Counted from the stretch's first letter, positions 22,206 to 34,304 are shown. The stretch: DNA of 64,000 nt from Charina bottae (GCA_023362775.1 JALMGJ010000025.1:4912001-4976000); one strand, 5' to 3'. Program-made: numbers and translations. Notes: generated by a model from the letters alone, not told the origin.

Positions 22206-22429
22206 GGCTTACCACTTCCATTCCTATACTTAAAACTCTCCTACTCCTCACAGTGCTCCCATATTGATTTTTTTGACACAATACCAACCTGTTTATTAGC
22301 TCTAACAGATTAAGAGATGAAATGACAGCAAGAGGCCTCTTAAAGATAAATTCCTCCCATATCTGCCCTCAATAACCCCCAGCCCCCCTCATATGGCCCC
22401 ACTTCTGTCTAAGATAACCATATGAGAAG

Positions 22430-23523
22430 TCTGTAGCTTGAATCATGTCAACTGGATTTCTATTTTCTCAGTGGAAACGTTTTGCTCCTTATCCAATAAG
22501 CTTCTTCAGTCTGAGCAAAGTTTGTAAGGGAATCCTTAAATATGTTTCTAGGGTGGCTGTGTGACCTTACACCTGGGGCTAGGTCATGGTTATTTTGAGA
22601 TGTTTATTTCTAAATACCTTTATCATCCAAAGGAGGATCGTTAAGATTACCTTGCTGTTGTTGAGCTTGCGAAATGGTCTTAATCTTCCTAGGCACAGAA
22701 GACAAAGCAGGAAGGAAGATAGGGGAAAGGTTGTGCCTGAGGCCCCCACCTCTATTCAAGGAAGGATTTTCCAAGTTGGCATAAATGGATTCCTTGACCC
22801 CTCTTTCAAACCACTTATCTTCCCTGTCTGAAATGTGAACATTAATGTCCTCAAATGAGTGTCCTTTTTCCTTTAGATGAAGGTAAACTGCTGACTCTGG
22901 TCCTGTGGTGTTGCTCCTCCTGTGTTGGGCCATCCTCCTGTACAAAGGTTGTTTGGTTTCTCCAATGTAGAGCTCAGAGCACTCCTCACTGCACTGGATT
23001 GCATAAACTACATTGCTTTTCTTGTGTTTTGGAGCTTGATCTTTGGGGTGTACAAGCCTCTGTCTCAGTGTGTTGGTGGGTTTGAAATATACAGGTATGT
23101 GGTGTTTGCCAAATATTCTTTTTATCTTTTCAGACATGCCAGCCATGTAAGGAATGACCAGGTTCTTCCGTTTACTCTGAGTCTCAGCCCAGTCTGTCGC
23201 TGTTTTAGGTCTGGTAGACTTAGATTTAATGAAGGCCCAATTTGGATATCCACAGGCCTTCAGAGCTGTTCTCAGGTGCTGATTTTCATTCTTTTTGGAA
23301 TCCATGGAGGTGGGGATGGTTTCTGCTCTGTGTGACAATGTCCTGATGTCCCCTACTTTGTGCCACCCTAGAAACATATTTAAGGATTCCCTTACAAACT
23401 TTGCTCAGACTGAAGAAGCTTCTTGGATAAGGAGCGAAATGTTTCCACTGAGAAAATAGAAATCCAGTTGACATGATTCAAGCTACAGACAATTCCACCT
23501 GGATGACTGAGAACCTTCATCGA
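22430..23523 (-). mobile_element. Penelope-like element, inverted repeats, TSD
   Basis: 1.09-kb insertion bounded by a perfect 11-bp duplication catatgagaag (22419-22429 and 23524-23534). The centre encodes a GIY-YIG endonuclease on the minus strand. The 3' UTR at 22430-22556 (minus) is repeated in inverted orientation at 23363-23523 (plus), about 125 bp shared. The right copy extends further, ending tgagaaccttcatcga. Such LTR-like repeats in inverted order are known for Penelope elements. The RT half is deleted. Confidence 0.92.
22610..23377 (-). CDS. Penelope GIY-YIG endonuclease region (partial ORF)
   Basis: 255 open codons, of which the first 8 or so come from the inverted repeat and not from the element's protein. 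Linker IRTLSHRAETIP and CGYPNWAFIK, then the GIY-YIG nuclease: VVYAIQC at residues 123-129, Cys at 129 and 133, YIGETK at 137-142, Arg 147-148, His 152, and the WFERGVKESIY segment with the likely metal-binding Glu around 191-197; NRGG at 208-211. Penelope proteins are RT plus GIY-YIG. The RT is lost, so the frame is a non-functional fragment although it has no internal stop. Confidence 0.85.
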   Translation of the reverse strand: MFLGWHKVGDIRTLSHRAETIPTSMDSKKNENQHLRTALKACGYPNWAFIKSKSTRPKTATDWAETQSKRKNLVIPYMAGMSEKIKRIFGKHHIPVYFKPTNTLRQRLVHPKDQAPKHKKSNVVYAIQCSEECSELYIGETKQPLYRRMAQHRRSNTTGPESAVYLHLKEKGHSFEDINVHISDREDKWFERGVKESIYANLENPSLNRGGGLRHNLSPIFLPALSSVPRKIKTISQAQQQQGNLNDPPLDDKGI

Positions 23524-23534
23524 CATATGAGAAG

Positions 23535-23920
23535 GTTTAGGAGTGGTCCTTTAATCATCCCCAGAAACGAAATACCAAAATATTAGCTTGTCCCTTTTGC
23601 TGGAGTGATCATTTCACAAAACAGCCTCCTTTCTCTGGAAAGTCATGAGGCTGAATTGCAACCTTCAACTTTCAAACATTGCCCGTCCTTATGTATTCAT
23701 GGTCCATTATAAAATGTTCTTAAATAGTAAGCAGTTATAATTAAATTGTTCTATTTAAGGATTAGTAATCTGACCATTAAATTGTTCTGTTTAAGAATTA
23801 GTAATCTGGCCATTAGTAATCTAAGTTATTTTTAATAAATAAAGTAAATAGACTTGAATTATGGAATGTTTTGCATGGACTAAGATTGAAGGTTGGTTGT
23901 TGAATGCAAAAAGAACAGTA
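23535..23920. other. Unassigned AT-rich DNA
   Basis: No recognised feature. A near-duplicated phrase (attaaattgttctatttaag and attaaattgttctgtttaag, with agtaatctg) at 23740-23820 is a short local duplication. Confidence 0.4.
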
Positions 23921-23924
23921 TATG

Positions 23925-24490
23925 ATGGAACTAAAGCATGTGTGAAAATAAATGGAATGCTTACTCAGTGGTTCAACATTGAGCAGGAGATAAAATAAAG
24001 ATGTGTGATGTCCCTTAGTTGTTTAATGTATTTATGGATAATTGCATCAGGAATGTTTTTGATGGCATGTGAATGTATGTGTACTTTTATGTGCAGATGA
24101 TAAAATGTGGTTGACAACAAGAATGTTTTGAAGCAAATATTACATACTTTATATGATTCGATAAATTGTATGAATCTGAACATTAATGTATCAAAGATGA
24201 TGATACTTGTGTTTGACAGGGAAAATGGAATCTACAATTGGAAATTATACATAAATGGCCCAAAATTAGAGCAAGTAGATTAATTTATGTATCTTAAAAA
24301 AAATGTTTGCTAAAGATGGGAAATGGAGAAATTTAAAGATGGGCATATGCTGGTTGAAAGGTAGAACATAATTTCATCTGTTGTGAGGAGTGAATATTTG
24401 TCTAAAGAAATAAAAATGGCTATGTATAAGAATGTGCTTCTGCCCATCTTATTATATGGAAGTGACCATTTATGCTGGTCTATAACCATA
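23925..24490 (+). mobile_element. RTE-like LINE remnant
   Basis: Translated plus-strand pieces resemble RT and post-RT parts of an RTE-type LINE: NGMLTQWFNIEQE, cysteine-valine-methionine-serine (GCVMS-like) at about 24000, LLCADD-like tgtgcagatgataaaatg at 24096, then NGPKLEQVD.FMYL and VRSEYLSKEIKMAMYKNVLL with PILLYGSD. Many stops and shifts. Different from the zinc-finger LINE at 19-21 kb. Confidence 0.6.
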
Positions 24491-24558
24491 ATAAAGATTT
24501 GATTTGATTTGGAAGTGAGAGTTAAATATGTTTGGAGAAACATATTTATGCTATACAT

Positions 24559-24656
24559 CAGTGTTTCTCAACCTTGGCAGCTTGAAGATGTGTAGACTTC
24601 AACTCCAAGAATTCCTCAGCCAGCATGCTTCAAGCTGCCAAGGTTGAGAAACACTG
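24559..24656. mobile_element. Foldback hAT MITE, copy 1
   Basis: 98-bp nearly palindromic element, ends cagtgtttctcaaccttggc and gccaaggttgagaaacactg, flanked by a perfect 8-bp duplication ctatacat (24551-24558, 24657-24664). Arms then read gacttcaactccaagaattc and the loop holds cagccagcatg. Same family at 32544, 37453 and 61051. Confidence 0.92.
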
Positions 24657-24664
24657 CTATACAT

Positions 24665-25555
24665 AGTTAAGTATGGGAATGGGAGTGGGAACAATCTGGG
24701 AGGAAAAGTGCTCCCATTACAAACGTCTACTGCCCGTGAAATTGTTAAAAGTATTTAGAGGTTTAAGAAAGTGGTTTCCCTCCCAGGGGCTTCTCAGTCC
24801 CATTTACACTCTTAAACTCCCCAAAACATGAAAAATGGGGTGAATTTTACTGAATGGTCTCTTGTGCCCACTAGAGGGTTGGAGGGCCACATACTCAAAA
24901 GTTGCTCAGCCACATTGTAGAGATAGTGTAAGGCAGCCAGTTTCCAAGGTCCAAATGAATGGAGAAATGTAACAGGAATTTTGCAGGTTAGTGCGGCAGA
25001 GCAATCCAACGGGGAAGTCCTTCTAAAGTTAAAAGTGTGAATTTGACTAAAATAAATAGAAGCTTTTCTATTGGTGGTGTCTTAAGTATAAAAGTGAAGA
25101 TGAATAGGGATGACCTTGCATCTTTATGGGTATGCCTGAAAATTACCTGGCACACATTTGCAATTAAATGCAAGCTTGTGACGATGCTTGCAGAAAAAGT
25201 GAGATGATTGGAAGAATGAGTTGCTACTTAGCCCAAAAGAGAAGAGGAAGGTTTATTAGACAGCAAAGGAGGCACTATAACAGAAGCTGACAGAGGAAGC
25301 AACCCTCCCTAAAAAAGGGAATGAAAAAGAAGCATGCCAGGGGAGGACAGCAACAACCAAAAAGAAGAGATGTACAAATATTATGCACAGTTGGAATTCA
25401 AAAATAGTTTTCAAGCCCTTACAAGAGGTGGGTTCTGAGTTTACATAGAAGGAATATTAGATCCTGCTGCATATGAAATGAGAGGCTGGAGTCTTGTTGT
25501 ACAGAGAAAGTGTGAATACTTCTTTCAAGAAGACAAAGAACAGAGTTCTAGAAGT
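24665..25555. other. Unassigned DNA
   Basis: No recognised repeat. The A-rich part at 25240-25380 could be an extended 5' portion of the following CR1, but I cannot support it. Confidence 0.35.
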
Positions 25556-26680
25556 TGATGACTTCTTCTATAAGGAATAAAAAGTACTATGTGCCAGCAG
25601 GACCCATTGCTTTATAAAGTATGCAGTCTCCCAGGGATACAAATTAGGGATGTGACAGAGCAGTTACCAAGGCTCCTCATCCTTTCCTGTTTATTCATAT
25701 GGGAATAAGTGACACTGCTCAGAGCAGATACAAATGCATTTCCTTTTAATTCAAAGGTTTAGAAGGGAATCTGAAGAATCTGGGGGCTCAGGTAGTATTT
25801 TAATCTATCCTTTCACTCCAGAGAAAGGAAAGAGAAAGAGAAAGAAGAGTACTGCAACTGAATGAGTGGCTATGGAAATTATTTCAGTGGGAGAGATTTG
25901 GTTTCCGACCATATGGTCTGAGTTATCTGCATAATGGACTATTGTCATTAGATAGGTTGTGTCTCACAAAAATTGGAAGCAGTATGTTTGACCAATGCAC
26001 AATAAACTTGACCAGCAATAAGAACTTTAGTAATGACTTCTGTACTGCAAAATTTCATGAGATTAAGAAACTAAACTAGGAGAGAGAAACTAAACTAGGA
26101 CTTATTAAATCACTCAATGAAAAATCAGGAAGAACACTAACTCAAAATTCAGTTTCAATTAAATTCATTCTTTCATTGTCAGAGTTTGTTCATTGACTAT
26201 TGTTTACAGAGAATAAACAAAATAACCTTGAACTCTTTGAACAAGAAGCAAATAGATATAACAGAAATGTGGTGGGATGATTCTCATACCTTGGATTAGC
26301 AAGATAGTTAAGTGTGGCTAGAAGGCACAACTATTAGATAGATCCTTACCTGGCCCAAAACCTGTACTCAAAGAAGAATCATCAATGGTTCCTCAATGAA
26401 TTGGAGGGACATACTGTACTTAGTGGGGTGCTGTAGGCTTTGATCTAGGTCCTCTACTCTGGAATAATTTCATTAATGGTTTGGATAAAGAGATAAAAGG
26501 AATACTTATCACATTTGCAGATGATACAAAATTGAATGGGATCAAAATGATCTTGATTTGTAGAGAAATGAACTGAAAATAGCAAAATGAAATTTGAGGC
26601 AAACAGAAAATTCTTTACTTAAGGAAAAAATCAAATGTACCAGTACAAGATAGGGGTACTTGCCTTGGTTATAGCATCAG

Positions 26681-26682
<2 letters not shown>

Positions 26683-26734
<52 letters not shown>

Positions 26735-26737
26735 GTC
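26683..26737. repeat. (ATCT)n microsatellite
   Basis: About 13 perfect ATCT (GATA complement) units inside the CR1 remnant. Confidence 0.95.
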
Positions 26738-27135
26738 TGACCCAATCTCATGTAATATGGGCATCCCTGGACAGTTACAGAGGAAGGCAATAAGGATTAT
26801 CATAGGCCTAGAAATCTTACAACTGTTACAAAGAGAGACTGATTGGACTGGGTATCTTTAGCCCTGAGACAAGATGACTGAATGGGAATATGACAGCATT
26901 CTTCAAATATACAGAAGAAAAATTTGACCTATTGTTATCCCACAGTTCAGAACATGAAAGAATGGTCTTCAGTTACAGGGAAACTAGTTCTGATCAAATA
27001 TTAAGAGAATTTCATAACAGTAAGAGCACAATGAAGCCAATTACCAAAGGGAGATAGTGAGCATTCCTTTACTGGATGTATTCAAGGAAAGGCTGGACAG
27101 GAATTCTTTTATTGATGGACTTTGTGATACCTTCT

Positions 27136-27440
27136 CCTTGATCAAAGCTTCAAACAAATCATTTCTCTCAGACTGTTCTATGAAGCCTCAAGGCATCCTA
27201 TACTTACTTGAAGGCTCAGCAAGGCCATGCCACATCAAAGCAGATGCTCCAAGATCCTTCTATAGCATTTTCAGAAGAGCAAAGCAACATGAATTCAATG
27301 GTTTGATTGAGGCATCACAGTGGCGTGTCTTCAACTTCTCAAACTGAAGTACCACCTTGGCTCAAATTACTCTTTTAATCCAGCTCAATTCAAAGTGACT
27401 CCTGAAAGTGAAGTGGCGATGCCTCTGACATAACTGTTAC
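27136..27440. other. Insertion or diverged stretch in the CR1
   Basis: About 300 bases between CR1 ORF2 sequence and the CR1 3' end that I cannot assign. The open frame 27057-27347 starts in CR1 (DVFKERLDRNSFIDGL) and runs into this part without known domain. Confidence 0.4.
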
Positions 27441-27515
27441 CTTAGATTCCTGCACTGAACTAGGGTTAAAATTGATGGACTAAAAGGGCATTCCCAGTTC
27501 TATGATCACATCAAC

Positions 27516-28400
27516 CAAATCTTTAAAAAGGGAGAGAAATGCCTTTTCAGATTTGGAAAATGGTTAAAAGTAATGGTACATCTTTTCTTGGCATTATGCA
27601 TGAAGTATCATCAATAGATGCCTCTTCAAACTACTAAAATCTCTATTAAAATATCTAAGTGAGGCAAAGTATTATCACCATGGAGAAATTTAAAATTGAT
27701 CCTTGTTACCAACTCCCTAATTTTCTCTCAGTAACTTTTATTAAGCCTTTGACAGGAAGAGCTCCTTGGATTGCGCAAATTTGGCACAATAGAAGACAGA
27801 TTACAAGGGATGTGCCCGGATCTTGATATTTACCTTTCACCTCAGAATGGAGAGAGTAAAGAGAGAAAAGGGTAAAGGATGAAGGACGTTTTATTACTTA
27901 TTTCTTTCTGGTTTGGTTAATATAAGTCTCTGGCAGATAATAAATAAATGAACAGCTACATCACGCACAGGGATTTTTGCTTGAAGTTTTGCTTCCGAAA
28001 CCTTTATTTTCCTTCACCTTCTGTCTCTCCATATGACCCCTCCACCCCTCCCTATTCTGCTCCAACATTCCAGAGCAGATTCAGAACCCTGGAAGATGGA
28101 CACCATCCATTCTGAAATCAGGGTTACATAACAGATGAAGATAGATCCATCTGCACAACCACTTACCATATTCCTTGTTCTGTATGCATGTTTCTAGTGC
28201 CTTTCCAATGAAGCCAAGAAAGTGTATCATTGTGCTCTGATTCCATTATCTCCCAACAATGGAAAGTATGAATGAAGGAAACAATCATGTGCACTAAGCC
28301 ATTCATGAAGTTCTTTACCACCCTGTGGGTTACTCATTCCAGTTAGTGCTGGCTGGGTTTATTCCAAGATGAGATAATAGTGTGCAGCTGGAGAAGAGAT
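27516..28400. other. Unassigned DNA
   Basis: No feature recognised. Confidence 0.4.
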
Positions 28401-28407
28401 TGTGTGG

Positions 28408-28520
28408 TCCTGTAAATATTAGTTGAACTACAATTCCCAGCACTCAGCCCCATTAGCAATATTAATTTGGGCTGCTGTGGGCTATAGTTCAGCTGTATCT
28501 GGAGAGTCAAAATTTGCTAC
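28408..28520. mobile_element. Decayed foldback MITE
   Basis: Inverted arms around gttgaactacaattcccagc and gctatagttcagctgtatct with a short centre (cattagcaatattaatttgg). This matches a common reptile foldback with a ggccctccagatgttg end; a related copy is at 50589-50707. TSD not readable. Confidence 0.55.
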
Positions 28521-28524
28521 CTGT

Positions 28525-30230
28525 AGAGAGTATTTGTGTTTCAGTTTGTTTTGTTTTATCTATTAAGAGTTATAGACTGGATCCAGAGAAAATATGATGT
28601 TGAAATGATAGGCAACAAATATGTTGTGGCAGATTCCATTGCTAAAGAATCCACTCATGATTATCTCTGATTCACATCAAAGGTTTGACTTTTTTCAGAA
28701 AAATTTTTCAGGAACTCTTGATTCCTTTGAATTATAAATTTTAGCTATAACTTGAACAGAACTGTAGTACAATTGAATACATGACTAATCAGAAGTAAAC
28801 TCCAATCTCCACTGAAATAAGTGAAAACTTACTTCCACATCTGAGATTGCAGCCAAAAACTAAAATGCTAATAATAAGATGAATTTCTTCTATCTTTGCT
28901 GATAATGAAAATTAGGCTTTCCTTCCCCAGAATGAAAAACATGGTTTTTTCTCTTATTTTACTCCCTAAGGCTGTTTTCATTCTGCCTTTAACCCTTCCT
29001 TATTATATATTTCAATCTATATATTTTTTCTGTAATACCCTTGAGTATTATTCAATAGACATTTGCTATTTGTTCAAAAGGCATTAGAGGTCAAAGAGGA
29101 TGAGGGGGGTTGTATGTTTTTGTTGGGTTTTTTTTTACTTCACAGTGTTGTAAAAATAAAAATTCAGTTGTGCCCTTTGCAGCCAGTCTAAAATATATTC
29201 TAAATGTATTTCAACTGCTCTTTTAGATTTTGGGATAAATTTTGCCTAAAAGTCTTTTAAAATCCAAAATTCTTTTCTTTCATCAATTTTGGAATATTTA
29301 TTTATTCAATTTATATGACCGCCCATCTCCCCCAACGGGGAATATCTTAACCCTGCACTTATAAAATAAGGGACAAGCTAGTCAAAGGAAAGATGTCTAA
29401 TTTAATTTATGCTGTGAGATTCATACTGAAAACATAACTTTTCTATACCCATTTTTCTCCTTAAAAACCCTGAGTTTGATTTTTTAAAAATATTTTTCAT
29501 TGGTACCCATTATTTTATACAATTGTCCTATATCAAAGAAATCAAATGCTGTATCTGTGATGCTTGGTAATATATTTTTAGATAAGAGATTTCCCAACCA
29601 CTCGAGTGTAAAGGTAGATATAATAAACTTTTTTTTAATTTGATATTTTGATGCCTTAACACTTTTTTCCCCAAGAATTTATGACATTTTCTGAAATTTC
29701 TACAGAAATACTTTGAAATAAATATGCTAATTTTGGAAGAGAGGTTATTTTAAATCCAACTATTCTGCTCAATATCCTGCACGAACCTTTCTTCCATTGA
29801 GACAAATCCTTATTTTTTTCCCAGACTGGAACATAGTCTTCATTTAAATCTAATCATATTAAAAGCTAAGGGGATATTTATTAATTAAATAAAACAATTT
29901 TGCAGGAGATACAAAATAAGGGATTTAGTAGCCATATATAAAAGCTCAATATATAGGTTTATGCATTTGGTACTGTTTCTTCATCTACTTGGGCTCTCAA
30001 AGAAATTAAGTTTGTTGGTTTATAAAGATGAGGGAGTGATCAATTTCTCACATAGTTTATTTTTCAGATGCCTTTGGTTTCAAAATTAGTTTTTATGCAT
30101 ACTGAATATAGGATCTGGCACATTCATGTTGCTTAATGACAGTCAGTATGGCATTATAATAGTCACTCTTGGAGATGGTTGGTGCCCTAGAAGGGCCCCT
30201 TATATATTCATGGTTTGAAGTAGTATCTCG
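28525..30230. other. Unassigned AT-rich DNA with a LINE tail
   Basis: Mostly unrecognised. At 29297-29345 the minus strand has a short LINE 3' tail (plus strand: tatttattcaatttatatga then ccgcccatctcccccaacgg), the terminal motif of the L2-like family. Confidence 0.45.
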
Positions 30231-30234
30231 TTGC

Positions 30235-30412
30235 CATCTGAATTATATTCTATTTTATATCTTTATTTTTTAGTTGTAGTCATATTTAATGTATTAGTTA
30301 GAGTTTATATTGAATTTTAAATTTTATTCTTATTGTAAACTGCCCAGAGTCCCTCCTTAGGTAGGAGATGGGTGGTGATAGAAATTTGAATAATAAATAA
30401 ATAAATAAAATT
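30235..30412 (+). mobile_element. L2-like LINE 3' end
   Basis: Ends with ttattgtaaactgcccagag, tccctccttaggtaggagat, gggtggtgatagaaatttga and an (AAAT)n tail at 30393-30411. Same 3' terminus as the LINE at 47750-47850. Confidence 0.8.
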
Positions 30413-30419
30413 GTGGTTA

Positions 30420-30920
30420 CATTGTTAAATTAAGTTTGGGAAAATCAACATTCAAGTCTAGCTTCAGCCATGGAAGTTCACTCAATTATTTTGAACCTCA
30501 CAAAGTTCATATTGTTTTTTTCTTTTGGTGGGGGGGGGGAATAGAGGAAGTAGGGATGCTATGTACACCTTGACTTCCCTGGAGGAAAAGCAGGGTAGCT
30601 TTCTAACAAAGAAATAAATAACTAAAACCAGCAAATGAATAATGGTCCCCCAGTATACATAACTCACATCCCTAAACTTCCATGCAGAAAAGCAGGACAA
30701 AATACTCTTAAATGAATAGGTTTAGATTGCCCCAGCTGATCTGACTCAAAAAAGGCAGAGTAACACTAATCATGAGTGTCACAAAGAAAGATACCAGGGT
30801 GTATTGATTCCCCTGCCTCCAACTGGCATGCTGTGATGTCTCTTGGTTTGTTAATGGTAATAGGCAATTAGTTGTCATTGACTTGCTGGGATCTTCTGAG
30901 TATCCCAACCCTTCTCCTTG
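30420..30920. other. Unassigned DNA
   Basis: No feature recognised, apart from a G9 run at 30531-30539. Confidence 0.4.
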
Positions 30921-31205
30921 TCTTTCAGCCTTACCAGGTAGACCAGGCAAGAAACATGGCCAGATAAGCTAATTCTACTTTATTTTAAAGCTACCTTAAA
31001 AGAATCTGAATGTACAATTCTCTCACCGTCTGAAAGTCTGAAAGTTCAATTCTCCCACCGTCTTCTTTACAGGCCGAGAAATTAGGGAGGGTCTCTCCTG
31101 AGCCTCTTGCTCCACCCACTATGCAGCTGTGGGCTATGCTCCCTCTTATCTGACCATTCCCTGACCATCTCTTTGCCCGGTCTCCCAAGGTCATTCCCAC
31201 ATACC
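30921..31205 (+). mobile_element. Gypsy chromovirus LTR
   Basis: Aligns by eye with the minus-strand LTR block at 15600-15800. Shared landmarks are tcagcc...ggtagaccag, aagaaac, ctactttatt, a aaaagaatct block, then gagaaattagggaggg. So it belongs to the same LTR family in the opposite orientation. The following 600 bases may hold the element's 5' internal part but show no domain I can name. Confidence 0.65.
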
Positions 31206-31209
31206 ATTA

Positions 31210-32535
31210 CATTGTCTCAAAGAAGTCTGTATGCAATTATTACAGTATAGTCCTGCCATTATTCATTTGTATGCTAATGGATGTCAGCTCTTTGAACCCC
31301 AGGAAGCAGGTAGTTCTACATTACACAGGTAACCAAAGTCACAACTTTGATGAATCTCTGTAAAGACAATGTCTGGGATGAACCACAGAGACCTGGATAC
31401 AATCATATTCATGAAACATACTGGGTGATCCTTTTTCATTATCCTTAATCTCAAAGAGCTGTTATGATGATAAAATTGGATGGGGAAAATCAAATTAGTA
31501 CTCCTGAGCAGCGTAGAAAATAATGGAATAAATAACAAAGGCCAGTTTTGTATCATTAAATTGTTGGAAATTCAGCAAATCAACATGCCTCATTTGCATG
31601 TAGATGAGTTCATCCCAGGATGCAATTCTCCATGTCTTTGAGGAAGTTGCTTTGTTGCCACTCCCACTTCCTCCTTCTCCTTTCGTAGTCAGCTCTCTCT
31701 GATTTCTTCCACCAGAGGAGTGGGACGCATGTGCCTGAGCTCCTTCGATCGAGAGGCCATGCCTAGGCCTCAAGCCCCTTTTCTCCACGCAGCCCTGTCA
31801 GCAACATAGGGACAGGGGTCCTCCTCATTTAGGGAACCAAAGGAGAATCATTTCTCAACAAAATGGATGTAACTGAACCAATAAACGTAAGAACTCTTTT
31901 GTACTTACTTTTTGAACCTACTATGTCTAAGTGTGTGATTCTTTATGCTTGGGTGGGCTAAAGGTGTAAGATTAAGAACCTGGATCTCTCTAACATGCTC
32001 AATGGCTCTGTTTTTAAACAATATTCTTTTTCTGTGCACGAGCTTATACTACGTTAAGCTCTGCTCCATTCACTGGTTCTAACAGGCCACTGAATGATCT
32101 TCATAAATAAACACACAATACAGTGTAGTCTTGCTGCAAGGGAATGATACCACTGTCCTCTTCATGTGTATTGACTTTTCAGAATACCTAAGGGTCCTGA
32201 ATAGATAGGCATGGCCCTCTAAATTTCCTGTATGAACTAAACATCTACTGATGTTCTTTTGAATGCAATTAAAATCTCCTTTCAACTTTAGCTACACAGC
32301 AAGATCTTAAACTGATTAAAAGAGCCATGAAGGACAACACGGGGCAAAATCAGTAAGTGTGTCCCCACTTCCCTATACTTTTGTAGCTTTCATGCATTCC
32401 TTGGAGGACTAGTTTTGAACCTGTGTTGAAGAGACTTGCTGTGGTCTGTATAATAGCTTGGACAGTCATTTTGCAAAACTTAGCATCACATTTGCTGCTA
32501 GGGGTCATGTGATGTACAGGATTTCCTGGCAATCA
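31210..32535. other. Unassigned DNA
   Basis: Includes a GC-richer part at 31600-31800 with open frames lacking domains. It might be internal sequence of the Gypsy element at 30.9 kb. Nothing firm. Confidence 0.35.
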
Positions 32536-32543
32536 TTTTAGAT

Positions 32544-32659
32544 CAGTGTTTTTCAAACTTGGCAACTTTAAGATGTGTGGACTTCAACAGCATGCTGGCT
32601 GGGGGATTCTGGGAGTTGAAGTCCACACATCTTAAAGTTACCAAGTTTGAAAAACACTG
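32544..32659. mobile_element. Foldback hAT MITE, copy 2
   Basis: 116-bp palindromic element, cagtgtttttcaaacttggc ... gtttgaaaaacactg, with a perfect 8-bp duplication ttttagat (32536-32543, 32660-32667). Inner arms gatgtgtggacttcaac and gttgaagtccacacatc are near-perfect complements. Confidence 0.93.
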
Positions 32660-32669
32660 TTTTAGATCC

Positions 32670-34255
32670 AAAAATGGGGTCTGTCAGCAGTTTACTGCTA
32701 CTTTGACTGTTATGCAATTGAAGGTAAAGCTATTCCCATCAAGAGAGCTTGTTGCTGATTTAGAAGCATCACACATGAATACACAGACCTTTAGGGTGAC
32801 ATTTAACAGGATCCTAAAAACAGGATCCTGCTCACTAGTTATTACAATATGCAAAACCACCGTTTCATTTTGATTATGAACTATTTGCCCAATATCCAAA
32901 GAGAACTTCCAAAGGCTGAGGAGGAAAAAGAATGGACCTAACAATTAACCCAGATCGTTCTTCTCAAAGATTCCTGAAAGCATTTCGCTCCAACCTCAGT
33001 AGATGACAGTATAATGTTTAATTAATAAACAAATGAAAGAATGTACTGCTTTCTAGGCCTTCCTCTTAACTCTTCCCTTATTCACCCGAATTGAACAATG
33101 GGATAGTTGGTGTGACGGGTGTGGTTATCAGATTGAATTAATGGAGTTGAGGAATCTTGTTGACGAAACAACCCTATGCACACGAGTGGGGCAGTACGTT
33201 TCTTATGTAACTATATCTTATTTCTTAATACAGATGCATAAGATTGCCCTGCATATTACCTACAAAAGAGACAATTTCATACCCCTTTCATGATTTCATT
33301 TATCTCTTCCTTATTTACTATACTATTTTTCTCTTTCCAATTTTATTATTATCTGTAGGATGGGGATGATGCATATTAAAGGTCATACAGCTGGCTCCAT
33401 TGGAATTACACTGGGTAATGAAGCTGATCTGGAATGCAAATGCCTCTCTCTTTTCATCCTGGGCTTATTGTTCGGCCATATCACAAAAAGAATATTTGGA
33501 AGAAAGTCATTGCATTATGCCAGTAGAAAACAAGGCATACAGTATGTCCTTATTTTATTTCTTCTTTTTTTCATGAATAGTGCATTTCAGAAATTTGTTT
33601 TTGTATTGCATTACTTACATTTTGAACCTCCACATGACCTCCCTGTGAAAGCCTAAATTTCACACGGCAGAATGTTTAAGGGGGGAAAACCTCACCTCTC
33701 TATAACGTATTATGTAAACATTGAAAACTTGCCAAGTGAGGTTGGAGATGGCATCTGTGCTGTATTATGTACAGGGGAGAAGAGGCGCAGTAGGAAAAAG
33801 AATATATACATTGTAATGAATTTTCTGCCTAGAACATGAATAGGATAAACTTAAAAAGGAGAAGCAAATGCTGCCACATTATTTAAACAATGTCAAACCT
33901 AGTTCCAGTAAGAGTACTTGGAAATTTGCCAATTTCGCATATAGTTTGGGAAGTGGGTTGGTGGGATTACTTTATGTAGCAATGAAACATAGTGACAATA
34001 CAATTAAACCACATAATGAAATCATTAATATGATCTGTGGGACCCCACAGATGGTACATTCCTTCAGTCGTTATACTGTTGCCAAGGAGAGTGTTGTACT
34101 GGCAAATCAGCAAATTTTGTACTGTGTAAATCAGACTCCCCCCTTCTGGCATTTCAAATGCATTGGGGCTGCAGTCTTCAGAATTCCTAGACATTTGGAA
34201 AGGCTGCTATTGTAGATAGAAACAAGCTCAATAGTGTGTGCATTGCCTTAGGTAG
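32670..34255. other. Unassigned AT-rich DNA
   Basis: No feature recognised. Open frames at 33360-33656 and 33868-34215 have no known domain, no codon signature and no splice context. Confidence 0.45.
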
Positions 34256-34259
34256 AGCA

Positions 34260-34304
<45 letters not shown>
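34260..34304. repeat. (ATT)n microsatellite
   Basis: About 14 perfect ATT units. Confidence 0.95.

Larger units (their letters stand above)
25560..27515 (+). mobile_element. CR1 LINE, mosaic of fragments
   Basis: Plus strand, collinear with CR1: ORF1 esterase-like region (25680-26060: ttcatatgggaataagtgac and gaatctgggggctcaggtag are typical), ORF2 endonuclease start (DITEMWWDDSH at about 26250), RT motif (GFDLGPLLWNNFINGLD then FADDTKLNG, 26430-26540), later ORF2 (26750-27135) and the 3' end (27440-27515, cattcccagttctatgatc). Deletions lie between pieces and the (ATCT)n array at 26685 interrupts. All frames are broken. Confidence 0.8.

Noticed and set aside
26683..26737. GATA-type array as a sex-chromosome (Bkm) satellite
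   Set aside because: Only about 13 units; a common microsatellite with no wider satellite structure.
33360..34215. Open frames of 98 and 115 codons as genes
   Set aside because: No recognisable family, no conserved motif; length is within chance for 64 kb in six frames.
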